The notes beneath the pieces are model-generated. The model was given only the letters and a program-made list of their open reading frames with translations. It was not told the origin of the DNA and did no database searches. A stretch of 32,476 nt of DNA, taken from a virus. Location of the stretch: positions 1-32,476 of IMG/VR virus record IMGVR_UViG_3300021960_000304, one strand, 5' to 3'. Shown one piece after another: positions 27,401-31,560 of the stretch. The position numbers were made by a program, and so were the translations under genes. The first letter of the stretch is position 1; every line of letters begins with the position of its first letter.

Positions 27401-28480
27401 AGATACACCCAGAAATTGATTGGATGTTTTATCAGTATAGGTTAGAGTTATATAATTAGAATTTTCTGGTTTTACTAGAATTTGACCAGAATCCGAGAAT
27501 CCAATTGTTGAATCGACAAGAATATTATGTTGACCAACTTGAACTTCTTCCAGAATTCTTGTTTTTCCAGTTACTTGGAAGACTCCATCAAAAGAAGTTG
27601 AGTCTAAAGACAATTCATAAAACTGTTTGTCATAAACTGGTCTATATTCAACATTAAAGATAGAAGCACTAATAGTTGAAAGACCAACAATGTCTTGGTA
27701 TAAGAAATTACCTCTTGTTAAAACTGGATCTCCACCAGATATTTTCTCAACAAGAATATTTTTAGTAGTAAAATAAGAATTGGAAGAAGGAACTATTGTA
27801 TAATCTTGTGGCTTGATGATATCAATATCAACCCCATACAAGATTTTAAAGAGAACTTTATAAGAAAGATCTGTTCCCTTGGATCTATAGAAATCACTTC
27901 CCCTTGATAAAATGTTTTGTATGTCAATACCAGTTGCGAATTCTCTTCCTTCAAATCCAGGCAGAAACTCCGACTTATATTTTATGAAAAACTCTTTAAG
28001 GAAAAGATTACTTAGATTATATACAACATCTCCAGAAGAGTGTTCTTCAGAACTAGTATCTTTGAATTCTAAGAACTCTGTATTAGAATCCGATTTTATC
28101 TTGTCAATTCCACTAAATCCTCTGATACATCCTTTGAAGGAAGTAGTTGTCTTACTTTTATAAGTAATAATCTCATTATTAACTTTTAATAATCCGTAAG
28201 TTTCTGGAAAACCAACTGTACTTCCAACACGAATTTCAGTATCAAATGCCAATACATCCGAAGTCAGAACAGTATCTGAGGATAGGTTTTCGGAAGTAAA
28301 ACTAGATATATTTTTATAATCTACTATGTTGAGTGCTAAATCTGCAGCTCCAGATTTACTTTCTAATGAAGTATAGTACTGAAGTAAGAACTCTCGAAAT
28401 AGAGGAGAATCCTCATTAAGAAACTCTGGAATCTGTGATTCCAGGACATCGATTATTTTAACCTTCTTGATATCCGACAT
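12485..28480 (-). CDS. 7: giant baseplate wedge protein, gp7 type (5331 aa)
   Basis: An uninterrupted 5331-residue reading frame between gp6 and gp8, the position of gp7, the central wedge protein of T4 (1032 aa). The N-terminus (VLESQIPEFLNEDSPLFREF, LLQYYTSLESKSG, then FFIKYKSEFLPGF and YRSKGTDLSYKVLFKILYG) is the form I know from marine T4-like gp7. Beyond about residue 300 it is a mosaic: GGxGY beta repeats (about 17 along the chain), HxFxTGExVxY modules, a YHYH-like domain (about 1190-1315), helical CxRD modules (about 2526-3027), two interleaved seven-copy repeat families (about 3741-4444), a YINDVLQAP module (about 4490-4570) and a propeller-like domain (about 4739-5071). There is no signal peptide or transmembrane helix. 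The ATG is one base past the gp6 stop, with a weak GAGA site. The wedge role rests on synteny and N-terminus; the extra modules may be surface-exposed and possibly host-contacting. No frameshift or stop is seen. Confidence 0.85.
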   Translation of the reverse strand: MSDIKKVKIIDVLESQIPEFLNEDSPLFREFLLQYYTSLESKSGAADLALNIVDYKNISSFTSENLSSDTVLTSDVLAFDTEIRVGSTVGFPETYGLLKVNNEIITYKSKTTTSFKGCIRGFSGIDKIKSDSNTEFLEFKDTSSEEHSSGDVVYNLSNLFLKEFFIKYKSEFLPGFEGREFATGIDIQNILSRGSDFYRSKGTDLSYKVLFKILYGVDIDIIKPQDYTIVPSSNSYFTTKNILVEKISGGDPVLTRGNFLYQDIVGLSTISASIFNVEYRPVYDKQFYELSLDSTSFDGVFQVTGKTRILEEVQVGQHNILVDSTIGFSDSGQILVKPENSNYITLTYTDKTSNQFLGVSGVTVPLRYGLDIVEEKFAYSYIGVGNTSKVEFRIVNVIDNIDFSKTSNLKVGDKIKLSGFGKDLGDRFEFNNWIYNVPTKHNIKSISQQDENKFRLYFFDKISFYKGEKLVLENESGQTSECTVIGVEFDTGDDVRKYTDRILIQVSQSGFTITDSKNIKKVIIKANHYSNYFSGLSNIPSGVQNTYISNDSKTLYVTSSGLPNYTLFGKDTKSSVSVVGTASTSLLYSPNHPYTTGESVFYLPENSSVSGINTGTYFLTKIDENNFSLSFSKNDLFTKKFIVGNPSSGNYTWKSGYEFKTLKHQKLLKKFNLDRSVFVFDDKNERTTNNREIGLLINGVEVLSPTLFDENVFFGDITSISVTNGGRGYDVINPPEVQIYDSTGSDAKAHLNILGSVQKIKVVSPGVGYKNKPKISISGGNGSGCILESNLVKTRLRAEFKPESAVDLPSDTITFLTNHNFDDGEEVIYNSNANNDIVGLVDNSHYYVGILSAKQIKLYNNSLDAINKVNNVNITGISSGLHKIETLKSKNTITEVYVKESGSGYSNRKVYVPSELSYSDNVGINTYDSYIFATNHGFKSGEVVTYSSTEVPITGLTTTNYYKVKVIDTNKFKLAYAGVSTNIVEENYLANKFIKLDSIGLGTHIIGYPPISIRVESLAGIGSTSLVSPVLEPIVLGSVSDIYLEKGGVGYGCTNILNYHRRPEVGVSSITSECILKPIVLNGNIIDVKIINKGRGYRKDSDIYVYGSGNFAEIVPTIDNGSVVSVQIINSGVGYGSSDTTLTILNRGIGAKFLANVREWKVNQVVKSTVLLDGGDEGITYPSKNPSLGLQYVNFYCPKQLRFQLSDNVDQYGIEGSSLSHSPILGFAYDGNPIYGPYGYDPYAGGLVRQVKTGYILNPDLTSGKRPPSYPPGYFTNDYIFTGTGDLDEYNGRYCITPQYPNGVYAYFVSVSIDSSGTAQPQYPYIVGSKFKSTPVKENFLPSFNQNINFESFGVSRNVAPYYLTYKESYYDLIDKILDLFKQEFTVSSTRSSGISSVAVFSAGTGYKVGDYLEVNPQNSAGSSANIVVSKLKGKEIDEFSVVDTTLSDIKFAVNKRSVEGKYGEPHNLSDNEYVLVSGISTVGFSYLDGIRKVSVSNKTVDLVEDVDLEVNTGFSTHLTVDDTSGFSPDDYVGIGTEVLRVTRVDSSRSRLYVNRIANTGLHTAGIDDVTLLPIKFSFVTEEPGKQITQYNYTTYFDPKETVGTGTQGSVRSIVGIGTSTVTTRFVPARSIYIPGHKFYTGQELIYSCGIGGTSLVVNNVGSAVSFIIPDNSVVYAVNLGRDFIGISTLGFTTSSGIGTSNNSLEFVNFDSSFGLVGFAHSLKTLQSELTGKIERFVGFVTTTENHELSSGDIVEFTISNNQQKTVKLLYNESLRKVVVDDVNFSFSDIDNSTNSIEIIGNTLKNGDKVIYYGSTSEVNGLGNNKTYFVLKYSENNIRLCEYLSDVNQSNYINITSPGSGTHYLYLINPPIVIVKNDVLKFDISDSSLVDMELQFFEDRTFQKRIELIGATRSSFAIRREGTPGTSEAYVSLTTNVDTFPSQLFYTLVPKSPIDERKIQISSDTDVVGNNKIVVKNHILQRSFDIQTVDPTTFSINLRGKSTSQEVASYVPTGLSYDTNSKTSSGPIKSMKINFGGKGYAVPPIVTGFNTKSGKNAVIKLVSPEIGRVEEYERVKDGFDYPTDPTLTPSLSVPTVVGIKDIRTIDYVGIVTGGRGYNTAPQLFVKDNTNIKLSAKVTGGSVTSVDVLQNVTNLVDPLQIYSVYNSNGYDIDNITVNGNFVTLELFTQNFIPIGYGSTISQFPFKIGDEVFVESCRLTKTSYNQGLANYNSDKYGYKFFKLTSVDENNKTITYSMAGISTGGFGTYDSDITLGYVVNKKDMPVYEMILADDVKYFSKERVTTTDFIGLTMENGWDNDLNQLRISESFGTLNVGDKITGETSKITGTVEYFDTFQLESTLGVSRDKVGQIDKAVGILNDFQQRISDNFYYQKFSYSIKGTIPYNIWRESVRSIVHPSGFKEFSDLEIYTKATDSGIGRTTTLKPRVLDNQSSFLVNLDSESDVSQRNNFALVYEEDFLEDGSVERVFFTEGVALRNYILNKTNKVLEIDDISSEFDGTAVQYLRGRYADASDLLDLNREFIQSEVVAFVEFNYPNITSSSSYSRDKCFRDTGFIVDAVSHDLKYNSNNKSVEAGLAYWNAGASYVSNESEETLFAYNYVKFIGQYIINNQTPPTLYQSSVDQLFNYNLIQDPENPDLFRNKDARNLILSNKREILDKSLASIAIGYPDFYFPGDPQSQERSRYYDAYRLIQLNRDEIVTTAWNNMILIHPEVSSTESKCKRDIGYFVDAISTDIFTGGNKYSREFVLQYFDGAGNPISNGLVGEEVQSIVAFNQARDLMRSAVRNGLTVKDLSITPGSPVVGVGSTVPNTATNACQDVQNNIISLTSLVTIAVEVGNTTTLPIENVGTYTTGGLKCYRDLGYILDAVAQDIAYGSNQHIVYATKKYFTGAGIALTTGLLGEESESIYAFHALRDYSKKAITNQLNVKDLTIIADPVTGFNTDPNSCSNIQTNITNLVGILTSAIDSGSLAGIPTTTFGDTDCADVRASLASYVGIITTIIGLGTGFAPEVTYPSLTRGGSIVGLSTFKLKNNGFPLFKRDFSGLSTAVINLENNTFTLPNHNFQTGQELIYRYTGDPIGIATTSYVSGSVDIITGIGSVNGGAILQNGYNNDVGTEVGISTVLVPAGPTNKIVSSAVGNGDASGTNATFDVLITYSASTGNALSTSITLKTGGTGFVVGETVSIAGTYMGGTTPTNDLSFVVTSTTATQIQPQANAAYTNIPSSVTGIGTDAIFTVTRDNVGRIDEVFVVNGGSGYATTSLVSIAGTYIGGVTPGDDITFYPSSLGTDTLPGSVFVYKIDDNSFKVSGLSTSVFVNLQSYGTGDHSFEYKDSNASVVITIDGIIQGAVRRKSLEIELGSAVSSASTTILQISSGISSVVIGDILNIDQEYINIKTIGVAGTDKLGVERAYLGTTSGVHTVGAAVTVLNGDFNISGDTIFFTTPPYGKIGPAGLQTGSIFAGRFMSRQFDASQPKDKNIILDDISLSFTGIAATEFTLKSNSATTQALFNDVNSGVEINNNPFILINNVVQEPRVDYTVDGSSENVVRFLSGTPSAGRISNVSLSSGFGYLPLLGAAANVVVSAAGTISDVVLTGIGSGYRLPPTVSIASTIGTGASITATVGASGTITGFTIVNPGSGYTTTSVPTVVIGIPTSYSHIGVAYTDGTSGVGQGAKVTVSVGQGSSVISFKIDDPGIGYKVGDVLKVPDLLTLSGSRTDILNISNFTYDNITGINTVTTTDVHGFAINDVVRLAGAAFTCGYDEVGIKSFSYDNATGICTVTTYSPHGVLRTDVDENKTSTEVFLHNLPFACAEEHAGITTTIFPDGTSPYGRVFPALASIGNTVFTMNAGVSTISHVFVGWPEIGISTFVYDNTTGVSTVTTVQPHQISANDMITLKDLPFSCTSIGSTFNIIGVDYDNYAGVTTIILDSNHGYSIGDYARLADISFSCDSWLGISTSNITNLTYDEVSGIVTVTTDSNHGIDAGGYVKLEGIQLACNSWTGISTLNVVGFDYLNFVGICTLTLSGDHGIEPGEYIRVDDIILSCPPVTNGLTSTRFPYPAGINTFGGSYPQSSPNTLAGTYNVFKTVAGTAGSTITINAGISTIDHTYVSGGTVTLGISTTLFPYDGSSQKSLTGTNNVFKTTSGTSGTTIVVDVGVSTIAHTYVSGGTATAGITSTIFPYVGSSTSFAFNAYDTFEIVGVPTSNKFNIFVGVSTIAHTYVSGGTAVLGITTSIFPDGTSEYGYTFRVTGVGSSTSFTINSGISTIPHDFLGYGQVGVSTFTYTESTGISTVVTSTSHGLSVGDYVTLDGLEFSCAAEHAGITTTIFPDGTSPYGKTFLVSYVASNKSFTFNAGISTIAHNYVSGGTAQKVAITKKVPTTQRVLRFPDVSTDGAYDFRVTSIGSTNQFTFLSAGSTISHYYTQSGIVSFRQFEEFKFEVKEVQTDKFTGFYPGQFIRFDDISDQFNGFRKKFTLTITNNNVKEVISLRTPQGSDLEITNNIFIYINDVLQAPNTAYTFSGSRINFKEAPKEGSSCTVMYFRGSSVDVEDIEPPKTIKEGDFITINENRNDPLDTDQFARIVKKIVSSDQLDTFTYNSLGINTDPVKVRPLTWKKQKSDRIINGVLYSKARPSLNSRVVPNSIVINNIREDDTSVYVNNAFPLFTNIDDLSEDRRDIKIAETRTTSPAIATCIVSSASTISGISISDGGIGYAYTSNPVVSVSQVAIGRKDPISNWKTVSGIDTSFTLNSVSTGNVFVSVGNSCAFAFSSDAAEWTSGSIGFGNTVDFGKVSCGGTNIFIAVGESGYAVRSVGYANTITSWDKINIIEEIFVPQLGVTGYNDSNYIETINDVIYYPLLDSWTMVGVATAFGSIFGATGIGTTVFTKRFTATTKTLNSLATGLSQIIGVGDDGVVVRSTNNVIWETLGSVTFQKLNKVIFVGDRFIAAGNAGTIIRTVDFPDQPGVPDPASFELIGTSLIPGNIVDLYYEDFYVALNDSGDLYYSFDLLNWIYRPTNQPQPLNEIRFAREVGLEGRYVSVGVQTAIYSDPLFNRATAISNVSSGVVTSISISNGGFGYSQDNPPSVLIEPDPVKTEVIKSIKALGDFGRIIGINTFVTGTPGIGTTTPKVEFILQSEYYDNATLGVGYSSLNSLSVTYSQLSKGDYFVITDSNVETGHDIIGITTFAGLNGMVNYPASKVGTATSFLDGVYRVEDVQTSVGVGASAGITTVTCNLAPKSESEQYVEIYVRGASNSGVNTNGSSGTLPFYGNYSWGKIYDYQNRVLGSPKTFDVYNDNGIVGIQTNPQIFRTRPV
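13270..14265 (-). other. propeller-like domain in gp7 (about residues 4739-5071)
   Basis: This part of the giant protein repeats a blade-like pattern: hydrophobic-FVSVG or FIAVG, a short turn, then S or T with D and a Trp near the blade end. Clear copies contain NVFVSVGNSCAFAFSSDAAE, IFIAVGESGYAVRS, IIGVGDDGVVVRSTNNVIWE, RFIAAGNAGTIIRT, FYVALNDSGDLYYSFDLLNW and RYVSVGVQTAIYSD, about six in all plus a degenerate one. This resembles BNR/Ycf48-like beta-propellers, which often bind glycans or proteins. A receptor or glycan contact is inference only. Confidence 0.6.
15150..17260 (-). repeat. two interleaved seven-copy repeat families within gp7
   Basis: Residues about 3741-4444 are built of two alternating repeats. 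Type A reads TGIxTVTTxxxHGLxxGDYVxLxGLxFSC and ends each time in cysteine; I count seven copies. Type B reads GITTTIFPDGTSxYG, then FxVxxVxS, then AGISTIxHxYVSGGTA; I also count seven. Three type B copies end at DNA starting near 15752, 15920 and 16089, a spacing of 168-169 bases (56 codons), with closely similar nucleotides around the YVSGGTA codons. Copies near 15440 and 16945 are also similar at DNA level. Tandem duplication within the gene is the simplest reading. Confidence 0.88.
19400..20905 (-). other. three helical CxRD modules in gp7 (about residues 2526-3027)
   Basis: Three repeats carry KC(F/K/Y)RD(T/I/L)G followed by a hydrophobic residue and (V/L)DA(V/I), then an acidic-polar stretch with NxxS or NxxI, AYWNAGAS or YFxGAG, a GxxxEE-type turn and a helix with AFxxxRDxxxxA. 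The second and third continue with LTVKDLSI / LNVKDLTI and a cysteine-containing helix (CQDVQNNI, CSNIQTNI). The first two are preceded by LDLNREFI / IQLNRDEI. The Cys codons lie near 20797, 20275 and 19860. The predicted helical nature contrasts with the beta-rich chain on both sides. I recall such modules from marine phage giant proteins; function unknown. Confidence 0.75.
24540..24910 (-). other. YHYH-like domain in gp7 (about residues 1190-1315)
   Basis: The segment contains SPILGFAYDGNPIYGPYGY, then a Pro/Tyr/Gly-rich stretch, LDEYNGRYCITPQYPNGVYA and YFVSV, ending in YPYIVGSKF. This order (GxAYDGxPIYGPYG, LDExNGR, YxYxxx, YPYxxG) is that of the YHYH family. The signature YHYH tetrad itself reads YAYF, so the histidines are missing. 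It lies inside an otherwise repeat-filled part of the giant protein. The role in phage is unknown. Confidence 0.75.
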
Positions 28481-28481
28481 G

Positions 28482-30350
28482 TTATCTCGTATAGTTTCCG
28501 TTTAAGTAGCTTGAAGTTGGTGTAAACAGAGTAGCAGATGTATTCTCACCAGAAGTAATAATATCTTCAATAGCAGTGACGTTAGAATTACTAATATCTA
28601 TCTGCAAATATAATTCTTTCAATCCAATAATATCATTAGATTCTGGAATTGCTTGGATTTCAAGTAATCCATTAGTGGAGTTAACTCCTGTTATATTTAC
28701 CACATCCAGAAGAAGGTCGCCAGTAGTATAATTTATAGTTCCAGCGTTACTTTTAACTACAACTGGAACATTATTTTCAATCTTAAAGAAGAACAGTCTT
28801 CCAGTAGTATCAGTTAATTGTTGATCAGCCATGTAGATTGGTTCTTGAACACCATCAATATAAAATCCATTGGACTTAATTGAGTATCCACCCTTTCTAA
28901 TATGAACTTTATTACCAAAACAAATCTTATATGTAGCAAAAGAATTAAGTTCTGGAGCGATATCCAATCTCATCTTCACTTTAGTAATGTTTGATGTTAT
29001 AGCCAAATCACTACTATCAATTAAAGCATTAACTTTACTATACTTGAATCTTCCACCAAAACTGTTAAGGTCTACAGAATTTGCATATGAAGTCAAAGTA
29101 TTTAATACTTTTGTTCTCAAAATTTGAGCATCACTAGTTTGGTTCTTATTATAGTAAATTGTAGTATCTAGTTCAATGTAAAGGTACTTAAGATCTATAA
29201 TTTCTGGTTGTATTCCAGCAATAGAATATTGTTTCAAATCTCTCAGAATATCACTCTTAGTAATTTCCGATAAGAAAGTACCATTTCTTGGTTTTATGGA
29301 GAGATAGACTTTTCCATAAACTGGAGGATCCAATTCCTCTCCACCATAAGCATTAACAGATTCCACGTTTGGATAGATATATGGTATCAGTCCCTTGTAG
29401 TCGTTAGCCGTAACCGCCCTATACTGCGATGCATAGACCTTGGGCGCAAGGTATTTAACTGAGTCGATAGATTCTATGGAATCCCCGTTAGAAGACTTCT
29501 CAGTGGTTCTCAAGAGGGATATACCAGTTGTAATTGAATTTAGATTATTGTCCTTTAAAACTCCAGAGAAAGTGAAGTTACTCGCTCCATTACCTTCTCT
29601 GCCATTTGTAACAACATAAGTGACGGTAACGACACTTCCTGAAGTAGGTCTCTTTCCAAGAATATTGTCACCAAATCTTATCTCATATCTTTCATCGGTT
29701 ACTTCCTGAATGAAGAAGACTCTAGAACTAGAGTTAATATTAAGAATATTTGAATAAACAGAGTAGACTTCAGTTACTTGATCTCTTACAGAAACACGAA
29801 TTGTAGAAGAGTCAACGTTGGAGTTTGGAATTATGAATCTTTGGTCTGGAAGACTATCGTTAATAACAAAAGTACTTGTTAGAAATGTTCCTTCATACAT
29901 TTCTAAATTTTCAAAACTAGCAATACCATTAATATCTACAGGAGTTGTTATGTCCTCTGGTATTGAAAATATATAATTGCCATCTTCTACAGCACCAAGG
30001 GCACACTGACCTGCCTGTACTTTTACAGTTCTTGCTTCAGTTCCACTAACATCTACTGTGAAACTTACCTTTGCTTTTGCAGCCCTCTTTGATCTAGGTA
30101 AATAACCAATATTTCTGGCAAGAGCAACAACATTTTCTCTAAGAGTTGCGCTATCAAGAAATACTTCATTAACTGCCATATTAGTGTTAAAGGCAGTTAT
30201 GTAACTATTATAGGCTAAAAGATCAATCAGAGTCGAAAAGTTCGATCCCTCAAAATCGAAATCAGTAAAGTTACTGTTAGATCTTAAGTAGTCTTTGATT
30301 TGAGTCCTTAGATTATTAAAATCTAAATTCGTAAACTGATTGAAGGACAT
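28482..30350 (-). CDS. 6: baseplate wedge subunit gp6
   Basis: A 622-residue protein, close to T4 gp6 (660 aa). The N-terminus (MSFNQFTNLDFNNLRTQIKD, FEGSNFSTLIDLLAYNSYIT, AVNEVFLDSATLRENVVALA and NIGYLPRSKRAAKAKVSF) is the hallmark of gp6 in T4-like cyanophages. A central part has VTDERYEIRFGDNILGKRP and VTANDYKGLIPYIYPNVESV, the region related to baseplate J-like proteins, then YGKVYLSIKPRNG. In T4, gp6 forms the ring of linked wedges around the hub together with gp25 and gp53. The gene starts at an ATG that overlaps the gp25 stop by one base (TAATG), so the two are probably translated in a coupled way, and it ends one base before gp7. Confidence 0.95.
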   Translation of the reverse strand: MSFNQFTNLDFNNLRTQIKDYLRSNSNFTDFDFEGSNFSTLIDLLAYNSYITAFNTNMAVNEVFLDSATLRENVVALARNIGYLPRSKRAAKAKVSFTVDVSGTEARTVKVQAGQCALGAVEDGNYIFSIPEDITTPVDINGIASFENLEMYEGTFLTSTFVINDSLPDQRFIIPNSNVDSSTIRVSVRDQVTEVYSVYSNILNINSSSRVFFIQEVTDERYEIRFGDNILGKRPTSGSVVTVTYVVTNGREGNGASNFTFSGVLKDNNLNSITTGISLLRTTEKSSNGDSIESIDSVKYLAPKVYASQYRAVTANDYKGLIPYIYPNVESVNAYGGEELDPPVYGKVYLSIKPRNGTFLSEITKSDILRDLKQYSIAGIQPEIIDLKYLYIELDTTIYYNKNQTSDAQILRTKVLNTLTSYANSVDLNSFGGRFKYSKVNALIDSSDLAITSNITKVKMRLDIAPELNSFATYKICFGNKVHIRKGGYSIKSNGFYIDGVQEPIYMADQQLTDTTGRLFFFKIENNVPVVVKSNAGTINYTTGDLLLDVVNITGVNSTNGLLEIQAIPESNDIIGLKELYLQIDISNSNVTAIEDIITSGENTSATLFTPTSSYLNGNYTR

Positions 30351-30748
30351 TAGATTCTAGTTGGTTGAAGAATGAAATCTATAGTTTGAGTTGGAACTGG
30401 AAGTCCAACAATATCATATTCAATAGTAATGTATAATTCATTAGTATCTTCTGGATACGTCACTAAAACAATAGAGTTCACGATTCTTGGTTCGAAATTT
30501 TTCAAGAGAGTTTTTATTTCATCTTGAAAAACGTATGCATTTCCTGCATCTTGTTGTTCGAACAAAGAATCGTAAACTCTTGTGCCAAGATATCTATTGT
30601 AAAACCTTTCACCAATCCTAGTTCTAACTAGATTTGTTACAGATTTTTTAATCGCATCAGCGTCATTGAGAGATATAATATCATTAGTTACAGGATTTCT
30701 AACAAATGACAGACTAATATCTTTAAATTTGCGAGAAATCGTTGCCAT
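30350..30748 (-). CDS. 25: baseplate wedge subunit gp25 (GPW/gp25 family)
   Basis: A 132-residue protein, the same length as T4 gp25. It shows the GPW/gp25 fold markers: KFKDISLSFVRNPVTNDI, DADAIKKSVTNLVRTRIGER and YLGTRVYDSLFEQQ, then LLKNFEPRI and a final beta pair ending in IDFILQPTRI. The RTRxGER motif with the downstream LG is diagnostic. In T4, gp25 sits in the inner wedge ring with gp6 and gp53 near the first sheath layer; the T6SS counterpart is TssE. The gene leads the gp25-gp6-gp7 block behind a late promoter. The leader is very short and the ATG has only TTTGGGTA before it. Confidence 0.95.
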   Translation of the reverse strand: MATISRKFKDISLSFVRNPVTNDIISLNDADAIKKSVTNLVRTRIGERFYNRYLGTRVYDSLFEQQDAGNAYVFQDEIKTLLKNFEPRIVNSIVLVTYPEDTNELYITIEYDIVGLPVPTQTIDFILQPTRI

Positions 30749-30763
30749 TACCCAAACAAATGG

Positions 30764-30771
30764 TATTTATT
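30764..30771 (-). promoter_or_regulatory. late promoter AATAAATA before gp25
   Basis: AATAAATA on the minus strand lies in the 40-base gap between the 85-aa gene and gp25, 15 bases before the gp25 ATG. It differs from TATAAATA only at the first base. No other late-type octamer is placed at a gene boundary before gp8, so this one probably drives gp25, gp6 and gp7 together, about 18 kb of message. The first transcribed base would be very close to the ATG. Confidence 0.72.
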
Positions 30772-30788
30772 ATATGTATAAGACCTTT

Positions 30789-31046
30789 TTACCATTTTTT
30801 GCCGTAGGTTGGTTCAGTTCCATAATCCCAATCATCGTAATCATCATCATTTCTTATCTTTTCATGCAATTCAGTTTGCTTTTTCAAATCATGATTACTT
30901 TCATAGTCCATTATTTCTTGGAGAAATTCTCTTTTTTCTTTGTAAACATCGAATTGTCTCATTGAAGCATAATCTGAAACGAGTTTTGTGGTTCCCCACA
31001 TCTCTTTCATGTACTTTGCATCTCTATCAACTGGTAAATTTGACAT
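30789..31046 (-). CDS. conserved acidic phage protein of unknown function (85 aa)
   Basis: An 85-residue charged protein beginning MSNLPVDRDAKYMKEMWGTT, with a helical middle rich in Lys/Glu (YKEKREFLQEIMDYE, LKKQTELHEKI) and an acidic aromatic tail (NDDDYDDWDYGTEPTYGKKW). There are no cysteines, signal peptide or membrane segments. The ribosome site is strong (AGGAG about six bases before the ATG) but can pair into a small hairpin with upstream bases. It sits directly before gp25 in the structural operon. I cannot assign a function; a small assembly factor or virion component is possible. Confidence 0.72.
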   Translation of the reverse strand: MSNLPVDRDAKYMKEMWGTTKLVSDYASMRQFDVYKEKREFLQEIMDYESNHDLKKQTELHEKIRNDDDYDDWDYGTEPTYGKKW

Positions 31047-31051
31047 TTTTA

Positions 31052-31073
31052 GCTCCTGATTTTTTAGATCAGA
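31052..31073 (-). promoter_or_regulatory. hairpin overlapping the ribosome site of the 85-aa gene
   Basis: On the minus strand TCTGAT (31068-31073) can pair with ATCAGG (31055-31060) across a 7-base loop, with a G-U pair at the base. The right arm includes the AGG of the AGGAG ribosome site for the gene starting at 31046. The stem is short and AU-rich, so it may be only a weak modulator or chance. Confidence 0.3.
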
Positions 31074-31089
31074 ACTTTTTACGGGGTTG

Positions 31090-31557
31090 CTATCCCGAAA
31101 TGTCCTTATTTTCTAAAATTTTTATCTCATCACCCAAAACTTCTTCCAGATATTCTTTCGTCCAATAGGAATAATACTCAGTTTCAGCTAATTTTTTGCG
31201 AATCGAAGTCAATTTTTTCTTTGACTGACACAAAATTAGATTAAATTTCTTATTATTTGTCTTTACACCGCCAATAAAAGTGTTTCTGGAGGAAACATCT
31301 TCGAAAAAAACGTAATATGGGTACTTTTCATTGTAATGTTCAGCCCATTTCATGCATTGTTCGGGTCTCCAGAAGTCCTCAACAACAAAAACGATGACAT
31401 CATACCCAGATTCGGGTACAATATCATCGATTGAACACTCTACAATTTTAGTTTTTGAAGAAGAAGCGTATGGGCAAACAGAAAATCCACCCAATTCGTC
31501 CTTAGAGTCGGATAACTCTTCGATCCATTCATTTATATACGCTTCTTTTTCAGTCAC
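31090..31557 (-). CDS. conserved phage protein with GGFSVCPYA motif (155 aa)
   Basis: A 155-residue predicted soluble alpha/beta protein. The N-terminal helix (EKEAYINEWIEELSDSK) leads to a GGFSVCPYASSS motif, then a strand-rich core (YDVIVFVVEDFWRPEQC, YYVFFEDVS), NTFIGGVKTNNKKFNLILCQ and a helical end with YYSYWTKEYLEEVLGDE. The CPYA motif recalls the CPFA motif of DUF1415-type bacterial proteins, a weak resemblance from memory. Proteins of this type accompany structural genes in cyanophages, and their function is unknown. The start is GTG at 31557, chosen because AGGTTG, inside the end of the previous gene, lies about eight bases upstream and because it opens the conserved helix. The gap to the previous stop is three bases. 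Confident as a gene, not as to function. Confidence 0.78.
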   Translation of the reverse strand: MTEKEAYINEWIEELSDSKDELGGFSVCPYASSSKTKIVECSIDDIVPESGYDVIVFVVEDFWRPEQCMKWAEHYNEKYPYYVFFEDVSSRNTFIGGVKTNNKKFNLILCQSKKKLTSIRKKLAETEYYSYWTKEYLEEVLGDEIKILENKDISG

Positions 31558-31560
31558 AAA

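Noticed and set aside
30666-31168. Plus-strand open frames opposite gp25, the 85-aa gene and the 155-aa gene
   Set aside because: They are antisense to well-supported genes, have no ribosome sites and odd compositions, and cross several gene boundaries; they are shadows of the minus-strand genes.
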